DNA of 64,000 nt from Pseudoalteromonas luteoviolacea H33-S (GTDB lineage: Bacteria; Pseudomonadota; Gammaproteobacteria; Enterobacterales; Alteromonadaceae): positions 62,001 through 126,000 of the forward strand of contig NZ_AUXY01000046.1 of NCBI RefSeq assembly GCF_001625695.1, given 5' to 3'. Positions 55,958 to 64,000 of the stretch are shown piece after piece (position 1 is the first letter of the stretch; each line of letters begins with the position of its first letter). The position numbers were made by a program, and so were the translations under genes. Below the pieces are notes generated by a model. The model did not search any database and had not been told where the DNA came from. It saw only the letters and a program-made list of their open reading frames with translations.

Positions 55958-58900
55958 CAGCTACCCTCCTGCGGGTTTGATCGATGTTTTTTACGTGCTT
56001 GCTTGCGTCGCTGCGTTGAGCCTCGGCGATCTTGTCGTTTATCTGCCTTACTGGCTATTGCCTCTTCTACCTTCTCCTCTTGACCAAGATAACGCGCAAG
56101 CGCATCTATCGTTGAGTGCTGGAATAGCTTGGTAACGGGGATCTCTTGGTGATAAATTTCCCTCAACTTAGATTGCATCCTGACAATCAGCATGGAGTCT
56201 CCCCCGGCTTCGAAAAAGTTATCATGAATACCGATATTGTCATGTCCCAACAACGCTGCCCAAATCTGCGCAATGGACTTTTCAAGTGCACTGTCCGGCG
56301 CCACAAATTCAGGTTTCTCGATTTCTTGATTGTCAATTTGCGCGTGTAAGGCCTTGCGGTCCACCTTGCCATTGGCTGTTAATGGCAAGGCCTCAAGTAG
56401 CTCAAACGTACTCGGCACCATATAATCTGGCAGTCTTGCGCTGACGAAGTCTTTCAATTTATCTGCAAGAGACGCTGTTTTTGACACCGGACGCGACAGT
56501 TTACGCGTCTGCTCAGGATCAATGCCTCCGCCAAGGAAGGTATACAGGGGTAAATGACGCTCACCTAACCCAAATAGTGCCTCGACTGCAGAGAGATCCT
56601 GCTTGCCAATCGGGCAAAGGCCAATACCATGGCGTGTCGAAGACTCCATCAACATCTGACCTATATGTCCGGCTTCTAGAAGTGAAAAGCGCTCGGAGTA
56701 ATGCGCATATAAAGGCTCTATGGCACTGAGATCACTGATCAAGAAAATTGCAAACGCGGCTTCCTCATAAATATCAATGTTGCCAGCAAATACTTGCTCG
56801 CCTATGTCATTTGTTTTGGCCATTTGCAGTAGCGAGTTTCTCACTGGATGATGGTAATACACACCGCCTTCGAGTCCTGCTACGCGGTTTGGTTTGACGT
56901 ATACGTAACACTGAACAGGATACAAGCTACCTGCGGATGGGTAGCGATACTTAGGGAGAGGTGTCTCCTCAAGCGTTACTGCACTTAGGTGTGACAACAA
57001 CTGACCAAGGTGCTCTTGTGCTAATGGGTCTTGACGAAACTCACGGTAACTTTGTCGTGTCAGCCAAGCTGACTCCACCACCTCTGGCGCGGCAATGGGG
57101 ATTTCAACCATGCCGTCTTCTACTTTGCGTACACCCGGCTGCGTCAGTTTAAATTCTAACCCTGCAAACTGATCTAAGATCACCTCCTCTTGCTCTGCCT
57201 GTTCACCATCGCCAGTAGGCTGCCCAGTTCCTTCAGGCACCACAAATGCCGCCAACGATTGCAGGTTGCGCTCACCGCCCACTGCGGTAACAACCGCGTC
57301 ACGAATGCCCGGATATTCACTGATCACTGATTCTATTTCATTTAACTCAATGCGATGACCTCGGATCTTCACCTGAAAGTCAGAGCGCCCCATGATCTCT
57401 AAATTACCATCTGGTAGATAGCGAGCGAGATCGCCACTCTTATACAGGCGCTCACCGGTTTGCGGATGAGTGATAAAGGTTTCATTGGTTTTTTGCGCAT
57501 CTCCCCAATACCCTTTTCCTAAGCCTCGACCACCCACGTATAAATCACCCGTCACCCAAACAGGGCGAGGCTCTAACTTATCGTTTAGGACATGTAGGGT
57601 TTGGTTCGCAAGTGGTTTACCATATGGGATACTTGTCCAACTGGGGTCAACCTCTTCAATCACATAATGATTGTTCCAAATCGAGGTTTCTGTTGGGCCA
57701 CCTAATCCAACAATCATCACATCCGACGACAATTGACGAATGCGATCCGGTAAATCAACAGGGATCCAATCACCGCTCATCATAACCAGTCGCATACTCG
57801 ATGCTAAATCACCTCCACTGGACTCAAGGTAATCCACCAACATTTGCTGCAGCGCAGGAACTGTGTTCCAAAGCGTAACCTGATGCGTATTTATCAGTTC
57901 TCGCCAGTGAGCGGGGTCGCGCAGCCCGCCATGTTCGGGGATCACCAACGCGCCCCCTGCGCTCAAAAGACCAAATACATCGTAAACGGATAAATCAAAG
58001 TTAAGCGCAGAGAGACAAATTGCTCTGTCTTTCTCTGTGACCCCCAATTTGCGATTCACATCTAAAATCGTATTGACTGGACCACGATGCGGTAGCATGG
58101 TCCCTTTTGGCTTGCCTGTTGAGCCTGAGGTGTACAGCACGTAGGCAAGATCTTCGGCACTGATTGAGACATCTGCTACTTCGGTATTTTGCTGTGCTAG
58201 ATTCTCATCAGTGATGATAAGTTGCAGCGAATCAGCGGGCCACGCTAGCGTCTCAAATTGCGGCTGTGTTAATACCAAGCTCACTTGCCCATCGGCTAAA
58301 ATAGCGTGGCGACGAGCATCAGGTTGATTAGCATCCACTGGCAAATAAGCAGCACCTGACATCAAGACACCCAGCACAGCAACAATTTGCTCCCACCCTT
58401 TTTCCATTGCCACAGCAACTAAGGTATTGGGTTCAGCACCTTGTTGCTGTAGCCAATTAGCAGTGCGCTTAGCAAGGTCTAGTAACTCACCATAGGTCAA
58501 GGTTCGAGACGCAGAGATCACCGCGATTGCATCTGGGTTTTTTATGGCTTTCGCTATAAATAATTCGTGTAAAAGCGCTTCTGAAGGCGTTTGCGCAGTG
58601 TCATTGATAAGCGCACGATGCATCAATTGAGTCGCTAACAACTCATCTTGGAATGACGCCTTTTGCCACGCTGTTTCATCGGTGGCCAGCAAGGTAAGCA
58701 TGTCACAATACGCATTAAACATGCTTTCTAATAATCCTGCAGGGAAGCGCTCCTCAACGCAGTCCCAACTCACAATCAGCTCACCTTTAATTTCCGCCAA
58801 TTGATGATCAAAGAGCACTTGAGGGGTTTGCGTGATGCCATATACCGAGTCGCCAAGCCATCCTTTTGGTGACATGTCGCCTGCAAAGCTTTCCTGCTCA

Positions 58901-60153
58901 GAGCCTGACCACAAGGTACTGGTGAATACAATTGGCATGGTGACATACGCCCCTTTGCGACGTCGTGTCATCTCTCTTAACACGCCAACAGCACTGATGG
59001 CATTGTGACTTAAATCTTCCCATAACTGCCGCTGGATACGCACGGCACGGCGCTCAAACGACTCAGTGGTGGTGTTGTCAATTTCGACTAACATCGGAGA
59101 GGTGAAATCACCCACAATATCATTGACCTGAGGGTGCAAGCGGTCAAACTGCGTGACATTAAGAATAAAGTGCGAGCTCTTACTCCAAATACTTAAGATT
59201 TCCGCAAACACAGCGGTCAAAATACTCGAAGGCGTCAACCCCAATTTGGCGCCTCGTGCTTTGAGTTTGCCCCAAACATCAGCGGGGATGGTATCGTGTC
59301 TGCGGCTAAACCGGACTTGAGTATCTTCGTCCACTGCGGGCACCAAAGGTAGCTCTGCTGAGGGTGGTAGGTTATCAATACGGTCAAACCAGTAATCACA
59401 TGACTTTTTGTAATATGCTGTCTCTTGGATTTTGTCCGTGGCCAGCACATAATCACGGAAGTTCAGCGGTAACGGTGGCAGCGCAACCTCTGGCTGATTC
59501 ATCATTTGATATAGCTCTTTGTAGAGCAAAAACCCGCTGTAACCGTCAACCACCAGCATGTCGACACTGACAAATAGCCTAACCGACTGCGAGCCAGTAC
59601 GCACCGCTTTAATATCAAAAATAGGCCAAGTATAAGCATCAATCACTTGATGTGACATCTGCTCACGAAGTTCGGCCAGTTGCGATGCTTTTGCAGCTTC
59701 TGGCTGTGCACTCAGATCCGTCACCTCAATGGTATAGGGCGGAATTTCTTGCGGTGAAAGGACTCTTTGCTGACCATCGGGTAACATCACAACCCGCAAC
59801 ATATCGTGGCGGTCTATAAGCTGTCGGCAGACCTGATTAAACGCTGCAAACTGTGCCTCGTCATAAGGGCAATCAATTTCGTGATACCAGTGACAAGCAA
59901 ACCCACCAAAGTCAAAGCTACTTTGTCGGCCTAACATGTAAGCTTGCTGAATTTCTGTGAGTGGGAAAGGCAAAAAGCGCCCCTCCGGATCTGCCTCTAC
60001 AGTCGGTAATGCCTCACTGATATAAGCAAGTTGCTCTTTGCCCGTATTTGCCTGTTGCTTTTTGGTTTCCACTTCAGCGCGCAATTTCTGTTGAAGTAGT
60101 GCGCGCTTTTGTTCCGTCGTCAGGGCTTGTTTATTGTCTTGGGTGTTGTTCAT
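55957..60153 (-). CDS. NRPS module Cy-A(Cys)-Ox-PCP (thiazole-forming)
   Basis: About 1398 residues. A short N-terminal helix region leads into a heterocyclisation domain with the signature DMLVVDGYS (D-x4-D-x2-S, about 198). The adenylation domain has pocket residues D-L-Y-N-M-S-L-I-W, a cysteine code. Between its A8 region (RGHRIELNEIES) and A10 (PLTANGKVDRKAL) lies a nitroreductase-fold oxidase domain (about 990-1215; YRYPSAGSLYPV and GHIGQMLMESS), as in epothilone and bleomycin synthetases. A PCP (AGGDS, about 1319) ends it. The module should bind Cys, cyclise it to thiazoline and oxidise that to thiazole. Longer frames to 60219 overlap the PKS; ATG at 60153 with an AGG upstream gives a clean N-terminus (MNNTQDNKQ). 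Confidence 0.93.
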   Translation of the reverse strand: MNNTQDNKQALTTEQKRALLQQKLRAEVETKKQQANTGKEQLAYISEALPTVEADPEGRFLPFPLTEIQQAYMLGRQSSFDFGGFACHWYHEIDCPYDEAQFAAFNQVCRQLIDRHDMLRVVMLPDGQQRVLSPQEIPPYTIEVTDLSAQPEAAKASQLAELREQMSHQVIDAYTWPIFDIKAVRTGSQSVRLFVSVDMLVVDGYSGFLLYKELYQMMNQPEVALPPLPLNFRDYVLATDKIQETAYYKKSCDYWFDRIDNLPPSAELPLVPAVDEDTQVRFSRRHDTIPADVWGKLKARGAKLGLTPSSILTAVFAEILSIWSKSSHFILNVTQFDRLHPQVNDIVGDFTSPMLVEIDNTTTESFERRAVRIQRQLWEDLSHNAISAVGVLREMTRRRKGAYVTMPIVFTSTLWSGSEQESFAGDMSPKGWLGDSVYGITQTPQVLFDHQLAEIKGELIVSWDCVEERFPAGLLESMFNAYCDMLTLLATDETAWQKASFQDELLATQLMHRALINDTAQTPSEALLHELFIAKAIKNPDAIAVISASRTLTYGELLDLAKRTANWLQQQGAEPNTLVAVAMEKGWEQIVAVLGVLMSGAAYLPVDANQPDARRHAILADGQVSLVLTQPQFETLAWPADSLQLIITDENLAQQNTEVADVSISAEDLAYVLYTSGSTGKPKGTMLPHRGPVNTILDVNRKLGVTEKDRAICLSALNFDLSVYDVFGLLSAGGALVIPEHGGLRDPAHWRELINTHQVTLWNTVPALQQMLVDYLESSGGDLASSMRLVMMSGDWIPVDLPDRIRQLSSDVMIVGLGGPTETSIWNNHYVIEEVDPSWTSIPYGKPLANQTLHVLNDKLEPRPVWVTGDLYVGGRGLGKGYWGDAQKTNETFITHPQTGERLYKSGDLARYLPDGNLEIMGRSDFQVKIRGHRIELNEIESVISEYPGIRDAVVTAVGGERNLQSLAAFVVPEGTGQPTGDGEQAEQEEVILDQFAGLEFKLTQPGVRKVEDGMVEIPIAAPEVVESAWLTRQSYREFRQDPLAQEHLGQLLSHLSAVTLEETPLPKYRYPSAGSLYPVQCYVYVKPNRVAGLEGGVYYHHPVRNSLLQMAKTNDIGEQVFAGNIDIYEEAAFAIFLISDLSAIEPLYAHYSERFSLLEAGHIGQMLMESSTRHGIGLCPIGKQDLSAVEALFGLGERHLPLYTFLGGGIDPEQTRKLSRPVSKTASLADKLKDFVSARLPDYMVPSTFELLEALPLTANGKVDRKALHAQIDNQEIEKPEFVAPDSALEKSIAQIWAALLGHDNIGIHDNFFEAGGDSMLIVRMQSKLREIYHQEIPVTKLFQHSTIDALARYLGQEEKVEEAIASKADKRQDRRGSTQRRKQARKKHRSNPQEGS

Positions 60154-60175
60154 TAGGTTAACCTGCTTAATTGTT

Positions 60176-63100
60176 CTAACCGAAATATTCATCAAAAAGC
60201 GCATCGATCTGCTCACCACTTAACTCTGCTGAGTCCAATTGGTTGAGCAGCGCTTCTTTTTCATCAGTTGGCGTCTGAACGAGCAGTGCACCAAGTTGAC
60301 CGGCCAGATCCATCACGCTGATGTCGTTCATAATATTGGCCATGGGAATATCGATATTGAGCTCAGTTCGGATCCGATTTCTAAATTCCACTGCGCGCAG
60401 TGAGTCCAGCCCCATGGTATTGAGATGCTTGTGGAGATCGACTTGCGCTGTGTCCATTCTCAATACCTCAGCAAGGCTACTTTGGATAAACTCCGCCAAC
60501 ATCCGGGCATGATCCTCAGCGCTCGCTTGTTCAAGCAGGTGTTTAATAGAGAATGACATATCATTATCAGACTCACTTCGTGTCAGTTCAGATAAGAAAG
60601 GCGGCACCTGTACCGGATAGAACATTTCCAAGAATTTAGCGCTGTCGCCTGGTAGTACGGCATTACAGGTCACATCTGGACGAGTGATTAAATTATCTAA
60701 AATCGCCAAGCCAGATGCAGCGTCTAGAATGAACTCACTCTGTGATTTATTTACTCCCTCATCAATATCCGCTGACATCCCGCCATCAGCCCATACACCC
60801 CAATTGACACTGAGCGCGGGCAGTCCTTGCTGAGCACGTAACTGGGCAAGTGCATCCATAAAGGTGTTAGCTGCAACATAGCTGCCCATACCAAGACCAC
60901 CTAACAGGGCAGACAAAGAAGAAAAACACACAAAGAAATCGAGCTCTAGGTCTTTAGACAATTGATGTAGGTGCCAACTTCCCTCAACTTTTGCGCTCAT
61001 CGCCTGACTAAAGCGCGCCCAACCTTGGTGCGTTAACGCGTCTTGGTCCATCACACCCGCTGCGTGAATAATGCCTTTCAGTGACGCCCCCTGACCTGCA
61101 ATCTCATTAAACAGCCTAGTCGCTTGTACCTCATCAGCGATATCTGCGTTTACAAGCTGTATCTCGGCACCGCGAGCTTGCAACTGTGCAATCACAGCGT
61201 TTGCCGCGTCAGATGGTGCACTGCGCCCAGTTAATACTAGCTTGCGCGCCCCCTTTTCGACCATCCAGTTAGCCAACATGAGTCCCAGCCCACCTAAACC
61301 ACCTGTGATCAGATAGCGACTGTGCGCATTTAGCTCAGTCAAGGTTCCGCTTTCATCTTGCGGTGCGCTGATAACTCGGGGTACATGACGAGCACCTTCT
61401 GTGTAAGCCACTTGGTCTTCATGATCATCAGAGATAATTTCTCTCACCAAGTCACCCACACTCGGGTTATCTATTATGCCGCCCCATAATTGCGGGTGTT
61501 CTTGAGCTATCACTTTTCCAAGTCCCCACAAGCTCGATTGGGCAATATTCAACGGATGCGTTTGTTGCGCCACTTGCACGGCATTGCATGTTACCAACCA
61601 CAGCTTGCATGACTCAGCATGCTCAGCTTGCGCTTGAAGCAGATGCAAGACACTTGCACAGCTCAATGATTGCGCATCTGTGAGCGCTGTTGCACTTAAC
61701 TCTGTACTTGTCGGTGTGTCGAGACTCCAAAGGTGCACGACGCCTTTAAGTGGTGTAGTTTCATTCGCACATACTGTTGCAAGCAGAGCTTTAAATTGCG
61801 CCGGCGCGCTTGGGTCTAGGTGATAGTGAATACCTTGTGACGAATCAGACGTCGTCAGCGCTGCTACCCCATTTTTTGCATATACTTGCGTGCAAAGATG
61901 ACCTGCTTTTTCCAGCTGTTCTGCCAATTGCTGACCTTGCTCACCTGCGTCAGCAAAAATCAGCCAATGTCCGGCCTCAGTGTCATGATTTGACGTGCTG
62001 ATCTCACTTGGCTGCCAACGTGTCTCATACACGCTCTCTGACAGCAATGCTTGAGTTGGGCGACCTTTTAATAACTCGGTATAGGTCATCCAATTACTCA
62101 AGCCCGCCTCATTAATGCGCCTTAGCTCTTGTGCACTTAACTGCGTATCTTTTTCTGCGGTCAGTAATACAAAGCTCGCCAACTTACGACGCAATAGTCC
62201 ACCTAATTGATTGTGTGAGCGGATCCCTACGCGTGCTTCTTCAGTTAAATCAAATGTCGCTAAATTCTCCTCAAAGTGAGGATCTTCAAGGAAATTTGCG
62301 ATTTCATGGCTGGCATCAATGCAATCAACAACTTTTAAGTTGTTTTTTGTTAACTGCTCAACCCATTCATCTTTGGTGATTAAGAAAGATGATGTTTCAC
62401 CGTGGTCAATGTCAAACAGCGTATTGGAAATAATATCTGCCAAGACTAATTTGCCGCCTTGATTGAGGTGATTACCTATGTTGGCAAATAGCGCGGTTTT
62501 ATTTTTAATATGCAGTGCAACTTCAAAACCAAAGATCAAATCAAATTGGTCTGGGAACTCTTCAATGGCACTGTCTCGATTGAACACCGCAACGCGATCT
62601 TCTAACCCAAACTTAGCGATCTTTTTATTGGCTGCTTCAAGTTGCTCCCCGGAAATACTGTAGCCTCTGAGTTGCAGGTGCGAGTGCTTTCTGGCCAGCA
62701 CACAAATATCTGTGCCAAAACCACACCCAAAGTCCATCACTTTTTCGCAGGCATCAAAATCGACTTTTCTAAATAACACTTCACGCATAGACTTTTGTGC
62801 ATTGAGCACTAAGCGAGAATGCTCAGGGTATTTTTGTGCATCAGAAAAGGCCAGTACCCAAGAAAAGCCTGGCACCATGTCAAAAAATGGGCCAAAGTTT
62901 AGGAATCGTCCTTCCTCTAAATGATAATCTTGGGTTTCTAAATTTGCTGTAGAATCATAGTACTTAGTTACAGTTCGGCTTCTTTTATCCTGCTCTACAA
63001 ACACCTGTAACAGTTTCAAACGCTCATGCGGCTCCATCGCCTTTACCTTGTCATCAACAAGGCTATTGAGGCGTTTAAACTGCTCAAAATGCGCTAAATC

Positions 63101-64000
63101 ATCTTGGAACAAAAATTCAAGTAAGGGGTGGGTTTCTTCAGGCTGAGCGGCTGTTGCATTCTTTTCTGCTTCAATCCAATAACGTTGGCGTTGGAAAGGA
63201 TAGCTTGGCAATGACACTTTATTGCGTCCATAGCCCTTATCAAACGCTTGCCAATCTACAAAGCCACCACAGGCATGCCATTGCCCTAAGCTCTCTAAGA
63301 TTTGCAGCCAATCATCTTCGCCCTCACGTAAGCTGGGTAATTGCAGCACAGGGGTATCCGCTGTGAAGCAATGTGATGCCATCCCCAATAACACAGGTTT
63401 TGGCCCAATCTCGATAAATGCAGTGACGCCCTGTGCCTCTAACGTTTGCACACCCGAAGAAAAACGCACCGGCTGGCGAACTTGCTTGACCCAATACTCA
63501 GGATCTGTCAGCGCATCACTGACATTTTCCCCTGTGACATTAGAGCATACTGGCAGTGTGGGCAATGCATAATCGATACTTGCGGCAACTTGCTTAAACT
63601 CAGCCAACATCGGCGCCATCATGCTTGAATGAAACGCATGGGAAACCGCCAGTGGTTTTGCTGTGATGCCTTGCTGCGCCAAATTCGCTGATAGGGCTGC
63701 TATCGACTCACTATCACCAGAAACAACCACGCTATCAGGGCCGTTAATCGCACCAATTGAAACCTTATCTTGCACAGGTGCTATCAACGACAGCGCCTGC
63801 GTTTCACTGACAGGCAAGGCTAACATCGCGCCTTTTTCACACAGTGTGTGCATTAAGCGGCCACGGGCTGCAATGAGGGTTAAGCCATCTTTTAAGCTGA
63901 AAACATCGGCTATGCAAGCCGCCACATACTCACCAACGCTGTGCCCCATAACGGCATCTGGACGCACGCCCCATGACAGCCAAAGTTTTGCCAACGCATA
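60176..64000 (-). CDS. Type I PKS, C-terminal part: AT-cMT-KR-ACP (runs off right edge)
   Basis: The frame is open at the window edge; at least 1274 residues are visible. In order: the rest of an AT domain (GHSVGEYVAACIADVF; HAFH, so malonyl-CoA), a C-methyltransferase (about 330-570; SAM motif DFGCGFGTD), a linker, KR (about 900-1080; GGLGGLGLML) and ACP (MGLDSL, about 1196). No DH or ER is visible. A KS domain presumably lies beyond the edge, giving KS-AT-cMT-KR-ACP, the same order as the PKS part of yersiniabactin HMWP1. It should add a C-methylated beta-hydroxy ketide before the Cys module. The KR has MDQ rather than LDD, so its stereochemistry is unclear. The next gene starts 23 bp beyond the stop. 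Confidence 0.92.
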   Translation of the reverse strand, partial: YALAKLWLSWGVRPDAVMGHSVGEYVAACIADVFSLKDGLTLIAARGRLMHTLCEKGAMLALPVSETQALSLIAPVQDKVSIGAINGPDSVVVSGDSESIAALSANLAQQGITAKPLAVSHAFHSSMMAPMLAEFKQVAASIDYALPTLPVCSNVTGENVSDALTDPEYWVKQVRQPVRFSSGVQTLEAQGVTAFIEIGPKPVLLGMASHCFTADTPVLQLPSLREGEDDWLQILESLGQWHACGGFVDWQAFDKGYGRNKVSLPSYPFQRQRYWIEAEKNATAAQPEETHPLLEFLFQDDLAHFEQFKRLNSLVDDKVKAMEPHERLKLLQVFVEQDKRSRTVTKYYDSTANLETQDYHLEEGRFLNFGPFFDMVPGFSWVLAFSDAQKYPEHSRLVLNAQKSMREVLFRKVDFDACEKVMDFGCGFGTDICVLARKHSHLQLRGYSISGEQLEAANKKIAKFGLEDRVAVFNRDSAIEEFPDQFDLIFGFEVALHIKNKTALFANIGNHLNQGGKLVLADIISNTLFDIDHGETSSFLITKDEWVEQLTKNNLKVVDCIDASHEIANFLEDPHFEENLATFDLTEEARVGIRSHNQLGGLLRRKLASFVLLTAEKDTQLSAQELRRINEAGLSNWMTYTELLKGRPTQALLSESVYETRWQPSEISTSNHDTEAGHWLIFADAGEQGQQLAEQLEKAGHLCTQVYAKNGVAALTTSDSSQGIHYHLDPSAPAQFKALLATVCANETTPLKGVVHLWSLDTPTSTELSATALTDAQSLSCASVLHLLQAQAEHAESCKLWLVTCNAVQVAQQTHPLNIAQSSLWGLGKVIAQEHPQLWGGIIDNPSVGDLVREIISDDHEDQVAYTEGARHVPRVISAPQDESGTLTELNAHSRYLITGGLGGLGLMLANWMVEKGARKLVLTGRSAPSDAANAVIAQLQARGAEIQLVNADIADEVQATRLFNEIAGQGASLKGIIHAAGVMDQDALTHQGWARFSQAMSAKVEGSWHLHQLSKDLELDFFVCFSSLSALLGGLGMGSYVAANTFMDALAQLRAQQGLPALSVNWGVWADGGMSADIDEGVNKSQSEFILDAASGLAILDNLITRPDVTCNAVLPGDSAKFLEMFYPVQVPPFLSELTRSESDNDMSFSIKHLLEQASAEDHARMLAEFIQSSLAEVLRMDTAQVDLHKHLNTMGLDSLRAVEFRNRIRTELNIDIPMANIMNDISVMDLAGQLGALLVQTPTDEKEALLNQLDSAELSGEQIDALFDEYFG

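Overview
The window looks like a chromosomal stretch of a marine gammaproteobacterium, most likely Pseudoalteromonas. The support is the low to moderate G+C, the Alteromonadales-like housekeeping genes, and a darobactin-type operon of the kind reported from Pseudoalteromonas, Vibrio, Photorhabdus and Yersinia. No rRNA, tRNA, CRISPR array or phage was seen. All functions are read from translated sequence and motif recognition; no database search was run.

Left part (1-10.2 kb), ordinary accessory genome: a partial membrane protein, a coiled-coil/helical-repeat protein, a divergent LysR regulator / OsmC pair, a two-component system divergent from a periplasmic amidohydrolase lipoprotein, and a chemoreceptor followed at once by an orphan solute-binding protein.

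RiPP region (10.2-21.5 kb): after a 1.1 kb AT-rich gap comes an unlisted 58-codon gene whose peptide ends in WNWSKSF-EK. WNWSKSF is exactly the darobactin A core. Behind it, on one strand and tightly packed, are an HExxH peptide-hydroxylase-like protein, an FtsX permease, an HlyD adaptor, an ABC ATPase, a radical SAM/SPASM enzyme, a second one-piece ABC exporter and an FMO/FOXRED2-like flavoprotein. The permease, adaptor, ATPase and rSAM match the darBCDE set. The HExxH protein, the flavoprotein and the second exporter are additions that suggest a further tailored darobactin. A hairpin with a T-run directly after the precursor gene probably sets the precursor:enzyme ratio.

Middle (21.5-32 kb): an S41 peptidase facing the dar operon across a shared hairpin terminator; a chaperone-usher fimbrial locus (chaperone, usher, putative tip subunit, pilin) whose pilin gene has a textbook sigma-54 promoter and a 5' mRNA hairpin; then two decayed insertion sequences (ISAs1-like and IS30-like) around a small secreted protein.

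Right half (32-64 kb, all minus strand): a salicylate-type siderophore locus cut by the right edge. Assembly-line order is [...AT]-cMT-KR-ACP, then Cy-A(Cys)-Ox-PCP, then KS-AT-DH-ER-KR-ACP, then TubC-dock-C-A(Thr)-PCP-TE. A type II thioesterase, a PchB-like isochorismate pyruvate lyase, a vanadium-haloperoxidase/PAP2-like secreted protein, an ECF sigma / FecR / STN-TonB-receptor signalling set, an ABC ATPase with an unusual ABC-2 permease fused to a dead M1-peptidase-like domain, and an MFS exporter follow. The predicted product is a salicylate-derived, thiazole-containing, polyketide-extended chain ending in threonine. I do not recognise a known compound with this exact order.
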